DNA of 15,636 bases from an uncultured Lachnospiraceae bacterium (GTDB lineage Bacteria > Bacillota > Clostridia > Lachnospirales > Lachnospiraceae). The notes under the pieces were generated by a model that did no database searches, was not told the origin of the DNA, and saw only the letters and a program-made list of their open reading frames with translations. The DNA lies in NCBI GenBank assembly GCA_910578845.1, contig CAJTSL010000070.1, positions 1-15,636 on the forward strand, in the 5' to 3' direction. Position numbers and translations under genes: made by a program. Below, piece after piece: positions 7,277-13,793 of the stretch (position 1 is its first letter; each line of letters begins with the position of its first letter).

Positions 7277-9410
7277 TTTAAAAGATAAACCAGTGCTAAT
7301 TGTGGGCGGCGGAACGGTCGCGCTGCGCAAGCTCAGGAAATTATCGCCCTATGGCATAAGACCGATAGTGGTGGCGCCGGATATTCTGCACGGTATCGCT
7401 ACATTTCCTGGCATACGGTTAAAACGCAGAAGCTTTGTAGCTTCTGACTTGCATCCACGCCCGGCATTGGTGGTCGCTGCCACGGACAGCCAAGAGACAA
7501 ACCGGCAAATTTCCCTTCTCTGCCATAAACGCCATATTCCGGTTAACGTAGCGGATGACCCGGCTTTATGCAGTTTTCTGTTCCCGGCTCTGGTGCAGGA
7601 GGGTTCTTTTTCAGCGGGAATCTCTACCGGAGGAGCAAGCCCCACTGCGGCAGCTTATTTCAAAGAGCGGATGCAGGAGCTGCTCCCGGAAGGATTAGAC
7701 GGACTTCTTACGTGGCTGGAATCCTTGCGCCCGCTAGTGAAAGCTGCCATAACAGACCAGCGCAAGCGGGGCGTGGTGTTTCGGAAGCTATTTGACGCCG
7801 GAATGGCGAAGGGAGCGCCGCTGACGCAGGCAGAGACAGAACAGTATCTTATCGGTATGCCGTCAGACAGCATAGCGAAGGATAAATCAATTGCCTACAA
7901 AGCGCCAGGCAGCGTTGCCTTGATAGGCGCCGGATGTGGCAAGTCAGATTTGATTACGATGCGTGGATTGCGACTGCTTAGGGACTGTCAGGTTGTAGTG
8001 TACGATGACCTGATTGACAATACGCTTCTGGACGCTGCTCCGGAATCCGCAGAAAGAATCTATGTGGGGAAACGAAACGGCGTGCATGCCGCATCTCAGG
8101 ATGAAATTAATCAGATGCTGATTACGCTGGCACGTTCGGGCCTTAACGTAGTGAGATTGAAAGGGGGCGACCCTTATCTCTTTGGCCGGGGAGGCGAAGA
8201 GATGATGGCGTTAAAAGCCGCTGGGATTTTCGCGCAAGAAGTTCCAGGGATTCCTTCTCCAATAGGCATTGCAGCGGAGGCAGGCATTCCGGTAACCCAT
8301 CGGGGGATAAGCCATAGCGTGCATATCGTTACCGCTCACACCGCAGATACGAAGGAGGGTCTGCCCGAAGATTTTGACGCATTAGCAAAGCTCTCAGGTA
8401 CGCTCATCTTCCTGATGGGATTAACACGGCTAAGTGCAATTACTGACAGACTCATTGCAGCCGGTAAGGATCCCAACACGCCTGCGGCAGTCATTTCCGG
8501 TGGCAATGCCCCAAATCCCGTTCAGGTTCGTGCATCATTATCCCGTCTCGTACAGGAAACAGAAAATGTGGGGGTATCCGCACCTGCCATTATCCTGGTG
8601 GGTGGCGTGGCGGCTATTGATTTGACCACTGACATAGACAAGTCTAAGAAACTTTTACATGGCATCCGGGTTGGCATTACAGGCACACAGGAAATTGCAG
8701 AAAAACAGATGCTTGCGCTACAGGCTCTTGGCGCGGAAACAGAATGGGTGATGCGCTCTGCAATAAAGGAACTGCCTATAACATATGACTGGCATATTTG
8801 GGAAAATGGAGAGAATAATTCCTGCTGGCTCGTGTTTACCAGCGCCAACGGAGTGAAGGCCTTTTTCCGGCAGAGGGCGGGAAAAGATATGGATTTTCTT
8901 GCCCAAAAGGAAATTTTCCTTCAAGGAGTGAAATTTGCAGTCATCGGGCCGGCTACCGGCGAAGCTCTTTCTCGCTACGGGATCAGCGCTGATTTGTGCC
9001 CGGATATTTATACCAGCGAGAATCTGGCGGCTGCTATTATCACGGCTGCAAGACCAGAAGAGCAGATTATTTTGCTCCGCTCCGCTCTTGCCACCCCTAC
9101 TCTGCCAGAAATATTGCAAGCGGCTGGTTTCGCTGTAGAAGATATTCCTATTTATGATTTGGAAAGTAAGCCCTGCGCTGCCTCTCTCCCGAAACTGGAT
9201 TATCTCACCTTTTCCAGCGCAGGAGGCATAAAGGCCTTCTATGAACAGTTCGGTGCCATTCCTGAAGAGACTTGCTGCGTCTGTATCGGAAGCGTAACCG
9301 CCAAAGCTTTAGCACAGTATCGGGATGTCCCTTTCCTGACCTCTTTGGAGATTTCTGCGGAAGGGATTGTAAAGACTATTCTGCATGACCGGGAAGCCAG
9401 AGGTGTCTAA
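7251..9410 (+). CDS. Siroheme biosynthesis fusion: precorrin-2 dehydrogenase / uroporphyrinogen-III methyltransferase / uroporphyrinogen-III synthase
   Basis: A 719-residue trifunctional enzyme starting at ATG 7251, which follows a near-perfect AAAGGAGG. Residues 1-195 are a SirC/CysG-N-type NAD-binding domain (PVLIVGGGTVALRKL, then VVAATDSQETNRQI, NVADDPALCSFLFPA and SAGISTGGASP), which oxidises precorrin-2 to sirohydrochlorin. Residues 220-455 are an SAM-dependent uroporphyrinogen-III methyltransferase: GAGCGKSDLITMRG, VYDDLI, VRLKGGDPYLFGRGGEE, and VPGIPSPIGIAAEAGIPVTHRG. Residues 470-719 are a HemD-like uroporphyrinogen-III synthase (VFTSANGVKAFF, FAVIGPATGEAL, TFSSAGGIKAF and CIGSVTAKAL). 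Together they convert hydroxymethylbilane to sirohydrochlorin. No separate chelatase gene is in the window; the CysG-N-like domain may insert iron. The methyltransferase loop has GCG where most family members have GPG. Its product is the cofactor required by the sulfite-reductase fusion upstream. Confidence 0.93.
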   Translation: MPYFPMFVNLKDKPVLIVGGGTVALRKLRKLSPYGIRPIVVAPDILHGIATFPGIRLKRRSFVASDLHPRPALVVAATDSQETNRQISLLCHKRHIPVNVADDPALCSFLFPALVQEGSFSAGISTGGASPTAAAYFKERMQELLPEGLDGLLTWLESLRPLVKAAITDQRKRGVVFRKLFDAGMAKGAPLTQAETEQYLIGMPSDSIAKDKSIAYKAPGSVALIGAGCGKSDLITMRGLRLLRDCQVVVYDDLIDNTLLDAAPESAERIYVGKRNGVHAASQDEINQMLITLARSGLNVVRLKGGDPYLFGRGGEEMMALKAAGIFAQEVPGIPSPIGIAAEAGIPVTHRGISHSVHIVTAHTADTKEGLPEDFDALAKLSGTLIFLMGLTRLSAITDRLIAAGKDPNTPAAVISGGNAPNPVQVRASLSRLVQETENVGVSAPAIILVGGVAAIDLTTDIDKSKKLLHGIRVGITGTQEIAEKQMLALQALGAETEWVMRSAIKELPITYDWHIWENGENNSCWLVFTSANGVKAFFRQRAGKDMDFLAQKEIFLQGVKFAVIGPATGEALSRYGISADLCPDIYTSENLAAAIITAARPEEQIILLRSALATPTLPEILQAAGFAVEDIPIYDLESKPCAASLPKLDYLTFSSAGGIKAFYEQFGAIPEETCCVCIGSVTAKALAQYRDVPFLTSLEISAEGIVKTILHDREARGV

Positions 9411-9717
9411 TATTGTAGAACAATTAGAAAATGATATGTTGTGGAAACCGGGCATTGGTGGAAAAAATGGTTCTGATGTTGTTGTATATATATCACGCTC
9501 GCATCCGTTTTATCAATACATATATAAGGAATTAGAGGCAGGAGAGGATGCGCTTGTAATTTTAGATGCGCTGTTTTTAAATTTGTCTATGGCAGAAGTA
9601 TCCATAAATGCAACTGACAGACTTTTGGTTAAAATCTTTGACAAATTGCGTTCTTCTGCATCATTGCAGCTAAGTAGATTTATTGAGGTAAGGTTAGATG
9701 ATCCTGAATTCGATTGA
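9385..9717 (+). pseudogene. Probable C-terminal remnant of a GHKL-type ATP-binding protein
   Basis: This 110-codon open frame begins inside the end of the siroheme fusion gene, so its first nine or so residues (MTGKPEVSN) are an artefact of that coding sequence. Another ATG is at 9436. The body, including VVVYISRSHPFYQYIYKEL and the Leu/Ala-rich helix after it, resembles the C-terminal end of large ATP-binding proteins of defence-associated GHKL (HATPase_c_3) families. No ATP-binding motifs are present, so the 5' part appears lost. DNA becomes markedly AT-rich exactly here. Its stop overlaps the start of the nuclease gene by 20 bases, so the two were probably one operon. The family suggestion is from memory of similar C-termini and is uncertain. 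Confidence 0.45.
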
Positions 9718-10146
9718 TATAAACTCGTCTGGAGTAGTAGTTAGAAAACCGCAAATATACATTATATCTATTATGAAACCAGAACCAATGGTATATGTCG
9801 GGCAAACATGTCAAAAAATGGAGTTTTAGGACGGTTTTTCCAACATATGACAGGAGGGACATTGACTGAAATCATGTGGAAAAGTGGAATATATGAATTT
9901 GAAGAGGTTAGTGTATTGGCAATAGACTTATCCGAATACTATGTTTTCAACGATGTTTACTGTAGAAAAAGAGAGGCGCTTGAGTATCTTATTCAAAGAG
10001 AAATGAAAGCAGAAGGATGCAAAACCCCTATACCATTTAAAGTTGTTTCTAGGGTATATTATAATAGTGAAGTGCCAAATCATAAAATAGAGAAATTAGC
10101 GAAGCAGATTGTAAGAAATATTATTGACAAAATTCCTTTTGGTTAA
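9698..10146 (+). pseudogene. GIY-YIG nuclease gene with a one-base frameshift
   Basis: Translation from ATG 9698 (GAGGTAAGG upstream) gives 43 residues containing IYIISIMKPEPMVYVGQT, a recognisable GIY-YIG core, and then a stop. The second frame, open from 9808, continues with GRFFQHMTGG, which supplies the expected downstream Arg and His, and runs to 10146 with VSRVYYNSEVPNHKIEKLA. The switch falls in the run of six A bases at 9813-9818; one extra A would join both parts into a single protein of about 149 residues. GIY-YIG proteins are metal-dependent nucleases found in repair, homing endonucleases and restriction systems. Whether the shift is a real mutation, a phase-variable tract or a sequencing error cannot be decided here. 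Confidence 0.7.
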
Positions 10147-10197
10147 ACCGATATTATTTGGAAAGGTGGTAGCAAATCCTAATGAACATGGTGGCAA

Positions 10198-10217
10198 TGT
10201 GCAGATTAATCTGCACA
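10198..10217. promoter_or_regulatory. Perfect 20-bp palindrome
   Basis: TGTGCAGATT is followed directly by its exact reverse complement AATCTGCACA with no spacer. It lies in the gene-free stretch 10147-10363, between the nuclease remnant and the next small gene. No T-run follows, so it is not a normal terminator. A dimeric protein binding site, or a remnant of a recombination site, is the most likely use. Nothing else recognisable is in this stretch. Confidence 0.6.
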
Positions 10218-10363
10218 GCAGCTATTAAAAACAGAAGGTATATAAGGATTGAATAAAGTAGGGAATGATATGGAATACGCCAATCGTTATGTATAAGGCA
10301 AAAATTTGTTTGCGATAGGCATATATATTGTTGTCTTTAATGCTTATATGGAGGAAATGAAAA

Positions 10364-10681
10364 ATGATCGAGCCTTCAAAAAGGGACTGGAAATTATATC
10401 GGAAGAAAATTGGCGATTGGCAGGAACATTACATGGAGAAGCTGGTCAAAGAATATGCGGATTATTTGTGCAGCGACTTGCCTGCATCCACTAAGTTTTG
10501 GGAGATGGAAAAACGGATTAGGAGAGACAGGAAAACGCCGGGTGTTTGTATTGAGTTAAGAAAATCTGGTATGTTTTGGGATATTGCCGGATTAATTAAT
10601 GATAGGGTTATTTCGATGGATGATCTGGAAGAATTTAGTGATGGTTTAAAAGAAGCGGTAGCATTGATTTTGAAAAGGTGA
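10364..10681 (+). CDS. Small conserved mobile-element protein, unknown function
   Basis: A 105-residue charged protein beginning MIEPSKRDWKLYRKKIGDWQ, with a GGAGG ribosome binding site about ten bases upstream. It has no signal peptide or membrane segment; the visible pattern is alternating Lys/Arg and Glu/Asp with aromatic residues, compatible with a small helical protein. Very similar small proteins (starting MIEPSKRDWK, containing a DDLEEFSD-L-KEAV-like C-terminus) are, to my recollection, common on clostridial integrative elements, sometimes mislabelled as transporters. Its stop overlaps a GTG start of a following broken frame (GTGA), suggesting the two were coupled. I do not know its function. 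Confidence 0.7.
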   Translation: MIEPSKRDWKLYRKKIGDWQEHYMEKLVKEYADYLCSDLPASTKFWEMEKRIRRDRKTPGVCIELRKSGMFWDIAGLINDRVISMDDLEEFSDGLKEAVALILKR

Positions 10682-10863
10682 AAAAGGAAAATGAAGAAAA
10701 GTATTATAATGCACACAGCTTGTAGAATGATATATGTAAGTTAGATTGCTCGGCAAAGTTACAGAATAATGAGTGGATGTGTACCTATATATTTAGGCAG
10801 CAAGATGCGATAGCTTCTTTGCAGGTGGCAGGCGGAATTATTTTGTGTAAAGAAAGAATATAG
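10678..10863 (+). pseudogene. Small gene interrupted by an in-frame TAG
   Basis: From the GTG at 10678, which overlaps the previous stop as GTGA, the frame reads VKKENEEKYYNAHSL, hits TAG at 10723-10725, then continues as NDICKLDCSAKL through FRQQDAIASLQVAGGIILC to a TAG at 10861. Both halves have plausible protein-like composition, and the position directly after the 105-residue gene fits a second small gene of the same element. I read it as a gene of about 60 residues disabled by one nonsense mutation. The family is unknown and the call depends on the continuity of the frame. Confidence 0.45.
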
Positions 10864-10915
10864 CAAACTCAGTTTTGGATTAATATGCAAGTGGCTAGTA
10901 GAGAAAAATGGAAGA

Positions 10916-11119
10916 ATGACAATACAAAATTTGGCGTCGTTGTTTAATGACACTTTTTCCACCAGAGTACCAGTGACCAAGATTGCAGAAAAAATGAAAG
11001 CATATGGTTTATGGGAGACATTTGTAACAGATTCATTTGAAGAATATATTGATAATCTTGTAGTTAATACGGATTTGGAGCTGGATGATAATGATTTGTT
11101 CCAAGAGGAATTTTTCTAA
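10916..11119 (+). CDS. Small acidic hypothetical protein
   Basis: A 67-residue frame starting MTIQNLASLFNDTF and ending in a strongly acidic tail (ELDDNDLFQEEFF). The ribosome binding site is weak (GGAAG close to the start). It has no membrane segment, Cys cluster or recognisable motif. The gene is short and surrounded by decayed genes, so it could be genuine, a fragment, or chance. It is oriented with the downstream ATPase regulator gene, which has its own promoter-like site. Confidence 0.4.
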   Translation: MTIQNLASLFNDTFSTRVPVTKIAEKMKAYGLWETFVTDSFEEYIDNLVVNTDLELDDNDLFQEEFF

Positions 11120-11128
11120 AATGAATGG

Positions 11129-11156
11129 TTGAATATATGTTTTAAAGAGATAAAAT
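11129..11156 (+). promoter_or_regulatory. Likely promoter of the AlbA_2/GHKL gene
   Basis: TTGAAT (11129-11134) and TAAAAT (11151-11156) are separated by 16 bases and lie about 50 bases upstream of the start at 11206. Both hexamers are close to the sigma-A consensus, but the region is AT-rich, so chance matches are likely. Confidence 0.4.
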
Positions 11157-11205
11157 TTTATATAAAGCAGTAAGAAATATTCATACCAGAAAGAGAGGCA
11201 TCTGA

Positions 11206-12735
11206 ATGATACCATTAAAGATAGAAACTTTGTTAGAAGGACGTGTTGTTGAACATGACCGTGTAGAGTATAAAACAGGATGGAATCCAAATGATATTAT
11301 TCATTCTATTTGTGCGTTTGCAAATGACTATGATAATACTAATGGCGGATATATCGTCATAGGAGTAAAAGAGAGTAATGGTATGCCGGTATTTCCGTTA
11401 GAAGGTGTTCCGAAGGAAAAGTTAGATTCCATACAGCAGGAAATATTTCAGTACTGTAATCAGATTATTCCAAGGTACATTCCAAGAATGGAAGTGGTTG
11501 ATTATAAGAATGAAGGAATTTATTTGATATATCTATGGTGTTCGGCAGGTGATAGCGGTCCTTATCAGGCACCGAAATCAGTGTATGTGGAAAATGGTGA
11601 AAAAGCTGACAAAAGTTTGAAATATTGGATTAGACCGGCATCGCTTACTACAGATGCGAAACAGGACGAAATATCTGAGTTGTTTGATAAATTTAATTCC
11701 GTGCCATTTGATGACCGTGTCAATAGAAAGGCAAAAATTAATGATATCATGAGAGGATATCTTGAAGACTTTATCAGGAAGAGCAATAGTAGTCTGGTGA
11801 TGGAACTGAATAGCAGTTCATTAGAGGAACTGCTGCTTGCACAGGAAGTTGCAAATGAGACAGATACGGAATTAGATATCAGAAATATCGGTGTATTGAT
11901 GTTTGCGGAACATCCGGAGAAGCTGATTCCGGGGGCATATATTGAGCTGATTAGATTTCATTCAGAAGAAGCCGAGGCATCGGATGATTTTACGGAAAAA
12001 ATATTTACAGGACCAATATGGAGACAGGTTCAGGATGCTTTGAATTATATAAAGACAACTGTGATTGAGCAAAAAGTTGTAAAGGTTCAGGGTCAGGCAG
12101 AAGCAGAACGATATTTTAATTATCCATATAATGCATTGGAAGAAATATTGGTAAATGCAGTATTTCACAAATCGTATCGTGAGCCGGAGCCAGTGGAAAT
12201 CCGTATATATGTGGATAGCATTCAGATACTCAATTATCCCGGACTTGCGAAATGGATTAATCTTGAACGTTTTGTATCAGGAAAAGTGAAAGGAAGGAAA
12301 TATCGTAACAGAAGAATTGGAGAATTGTTTAAGGAGATTGACTTATCTGAAAAAAAGGGAACGGGTATTCCTAAGATATTAAGAGAACTGAAACAAAATG
12401 GTTCACCGGAGCCTGTGTTTGATATGGATGAGGAAAGAACCTATTTGAATGCGATTATTCGCATAAGAGACGGTTTTGAAAGAAAAGAGAAAATGTCCGA
12501 ATCAATGTCCGAATCAATGTCCGAATCAATGTCCGAATCAATGTCCGAATTGGAAAGAGCAAGAATGCAGATTATTTTGATTTATCTGGAAACAAATAAA
12601 GAAATAAATAGTGCTGCTGCGGCAAAATTGCTGGAAGTTGAAATAAAGACGGCAAGCCGTTTGTTGTTGAAGGCTGAAAAGCTGAATATCCTTAAAGGCA
12701 CAGGAAAAACAAAAAGTAAGGTATATAAAAAATAA
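11206..12735 (+). CDS. AlbA_2 (Schlafen-like) / GHKL ATPase regulator with C-terminal helix-turn-helix
   Basis: A 509-residue protein of the family often annotated as ATP-binding protein or putative transcriptional regulator. Residues 12-145 are an AlbA_2/Schlafen-like nucleic-acid-binding domain (VEYKTGWN, GGYIVIGVKE). Residues 300-415 form a GHKL-type ATPase domain: N-box LEEILVNAVFHKSY (311-324), then SEKKGTGIPKILRE. Residues 430-447 are a perfect MSES tandem repeat that acts as a linker. Residues 450-509 contain a probable winged helix (SAAAAKLLEVEIKTASRLLLKAEKLNIL) and a basic tail. GAGAGG upstream supports the start. Such genes are frequent in accessory islands, and their roles are poorly defined; some relatives sit in phage-defence loci. 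The gene is intact, in contrast to its neighbours. Confidence 0.85.
   Translation: MIPLKIETLLEGRVVEHDRVEYKTGWNPNDIIHSICAFANDYDNTNGGYIVIGVKESNGMPVFPLEGVPKEKLDSIQQEIFQYCNQIIPRYIPRMEVVDYKNEGIYLIYLWCSAGDSGPYQAPKSVYVENGEKADKSLKYWIRPASLTTDAKQDEISELFDKFNSVPFDDRVNRKAKINDIMRGYLEDFIRKSNSSLVMELNSSSLEELLLAQEVANETDTELDIRNIGVLMFAEHPEKLIPGAYIELIRFHSEEAEASDDFTEKIFTGPIWRQVQDALNYIKTTVIEQKVVKVQGQAEAERYFNYPYNALEEILVNAVFHKSYREPEPVEIRIYVDSIQILNYPGLAKWINLERFVSGKVKGRKYRNRRIGELFKEIDLSEKKGTGIPKILRELKQNGSPEPVFDMDEERTYLNAIIRIRDGFERKEKMSESMSESMSESMSESMSELERARMQIILIYLETNKEINSAAAAKLLEVEIKTASRLLLKAEKLNILKGTGKTKSKVYKK
12493..12550 (+). repeat. 12-bp in-frame tandem repeat encoding MSES
   Basis: The unit ATGTCCGAATCA occurs four times without a mismatch, followed by a 10-base fifth copy. 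It encodes MSES x4 then MSE. Because 12 is a multiple of three, copy-number change lengthens or shortens the linker without breaking the frame. Each unit carries an ATG in frame with the C-terminal helix-turn-helix. Confidence 0.97.
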
Positions 12736-12787
12736 AATATTTTTAAGAGAATAGTGCAAATGAATGTCATAAGAATGGATTAAGAGG

Positions 12788-12822
12788 CCTATCTCCATCA
12801 TAAGAAAAATGATGGAGATAGG
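12788..12822. terminator. Perfect 14-bp hairpin between convergent genes
   Basis: CCTATCTCCATCAT (12788-12801) pairs perfectly with ATGATGGAGATAGG (12809-12822) around a 7-base A-rich loop. It lies 52 bases after the plus-strand gene and 10 bases after the minus-strand stop at 12833. Position suggests a bidirectional terminator, but neither side has a proper T-run. Confidence 0.6.
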
Positions 12823-12832
12823 AAACAGGCTG

Positions 12833-13084
12833 TTAATTAAATTCATTCATGGCATTCACATAATCTTGTAAGCCATTTGCTTTCAATGCAAGCTTTGCGT
12901 ATAAAAGCGGTGTTTCTTCTGCTAAATGGTACAGATAGACTACATCACTGGGATTATCGAAGATAACAGAGGAATTACATTCTTTACAACGGATAACAAG
13001 AATGTAATTTTCGCCAGTGTTCACAATGATGGAATCGGTTGCAGGTTCGTACATACCAAACTGAAAAGTAAGATTGTTATTCAT
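12833..13084 (-). CDS. Small unknown protein, DUF6061-like
   Basis: An 83-residue protein when started at the ATG at 13084 (MNNNLTFQFGMYEPATDSII), which has GGGAAGGAG upstream. An earlier in-frame ATG at 13129 lacks such a site. It contains a single CKEC pair and a C-terminal helical part (YLYHLAEETPLLYAKLAL). To my recollection this matches a small family (DUF6061) widespread on clostridial mobile elements, function unknown. It overlaps the end of the MobC-like gene by 8 bases, so both belong to one minus-strand operon. Confidence 0.75.
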   Translation of the reverse strand: MNNNLTFQFGMYEPATDSIIVNTGENYILVIRCKECNSSVIFDNPSDVVYLYHLAEETPLLYAKLALKANGLQDYVNAMNEFN

Positions 13085-13447
13085 GCTGGTCTCCTTCCCA
13101 CAGATACTTTGCACCATCCAGCAGGTCAATAATAGCTGTCAGCATATTGGTGTATTCAGTCTGTAATTCCTTAATGGATTCCAAAGAAGGAAGCGTATCA
13201 AGAGTAACATCGTTTGTGGTAAATTCTTTTTGCATTTTAAGTAATTGTAGGTACAGTGCGTTGACAGTTTGTAGCAATGGATATATGGTTTCTTTCTTGC
13301 CAACAACGCAGATGCGGTTGTAAATGCAGGAACGGACAAAGTAATCTTTTTTCATCATTCCACTGGCAAGAATGCGTGCCTCGATTTGTTTGCGTTCAGC
13401 ATCGGTGATTCTGAAACTAATGGTTGGATTTTTAGTTTATTGCTCAT
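13077..13447 (-). pseudogene. MobC-like mobilization accessory protein, frameshifted near its 5' end
   Basis: The ATG at 13447 has a strong AAAGGAG site and begins MSNKLK, then runs out of frame. Reading resumes one frame over as NPTISFRITDAERKQIEARI and then LASGMMKKDYFVRSCIYN, continuous with the frame to 13077. The break is in a run of five A bases on the minus strand (13429-13433); six would give an intact protein of about 123 residues. The N-terminus is the ribbon-helix-helix DNA-binding pattern of MobC-type relaxosome proteins, which help a relaxase open oriT. A helical C-terminal half follows. No relaxase gene is in the window, so the mobilization module is incomplete. A short product starting at MMKK could still be made, but it has no good ribosome binding site. 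Confidence 0.72.
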
Positions 13448-13537
13448 AGTGTTGCTCCTTTCGCAGCTGGTATGGCAGCAGGTGTGATAACCCGCAAGCC
13501 ACATGTGATTATTACGTTTTGAGTAAAGTAAAAGTAG

Positions 13538-13546
13538 ATTATATCA
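13538..13546 (-). promoter_or_regulatory. Extended -10 promoter for the MobC-like gene
   Basis: On the minus strand TGATATAAT is a perfect extended -10 (TG-n-TATAAT), about 90 bases upstream of the start codon at 13447. The leader contains the palindrome CACATGTG (13500-13507). No clear -35 is visible. Confidence 0.45.
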
Positions 13547-13721
13547 AGCCGATGAATAATATATAGGTTGCAATTACTGCTACTAATTTGCTACTAAAAG
13601 TTTTTGAAACGATGCGAAAAGAGCAACATTTTACGAAATGGATGTGCCCGAAATGTAGGAAATATCAGCATTTGTGAATCACCGATAAATTCTTCGGGAA
13701 GAGTTCGAATAGTAAACAGAG

Positions 13722-13760
13722 AGCCGGGAAGCCGCATAAACAGCGGACTTTCCGGCTTTT
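13722..13760. terminator. Strong hairpin downstream of the STAND ATPase gene
   Basis: AGCCGGGAAGCCGC pairs with GCGGACTTTCCGGCT (one wobble, one bulged base) around the loop ATAAACA, followed on the plus strand by TTTT. It lies about 36 bases after the stop of the minus-strand ATPase gene, so it may end that operon (minus side T-run weak) and also act on plus-strand transcripts. Confidence 0.65.
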
Positions 13761-13793
13761 GATGTGGGGCGTGATACCTTTTTGATACCTATT

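Larger units (their letters stand above)
13448..13793. other. Gene-free stretch with short direct repeats, possible element end or attachment region
   Basis: This 346-bp region has no convincing gene. It holds the promoter-like site at 13538-13546, a direct repeat TGCTACTAA at 13578-13586 and 13589-13597, the inverted repeat TCTTC-GG-GAAGA near 13691-13702, a large hairpin at 13722-13757, and a direct repeat TGATACC at 13772-13778 and 13783-13789. Both direct repeats have an 11-bp period, about one helical turn. Such arrays resemble arm-type sites bound by tyrosine integrases, but no integrase gene is in the window, so this is only a suggestion. Confidence 0.4.

Noticed and set aside
8522..9119. 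Minus-strand open frames of 108 and 133 codons inside the siroheme fusion gene
   Set aside because: They lie opposite well-supported methyltransferase and HemD domains and have no motif of their own.
10306..10494. A 62-codon plus-strand frame overlapping the 105-residue gene
   Set aside because: The other frame has the clear GGAGG site at the right distance and the more protein-like sequence; this frame only overlaps it.
12493..12550. Tandem repeats considered as a CRISPR-like array
   Set aside because: The units are 12 bp, contiguous and without spacers, and they are in frame in a coding sequence.
12926..13339. Additional frames overlapping the DUF6061-like and MobC-like genes on either strand
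   Set aside because: The chosen frames have strong ribosome binding sites and recognisable sequences; the alternatives have neither.
13690..13712. GTTCGAAT resembling a tRNA T-loop, considered as a tRNA end or attachment site
   Set aside because: No acceptor, D-arm or anticodon-arm pairing could be found around it.
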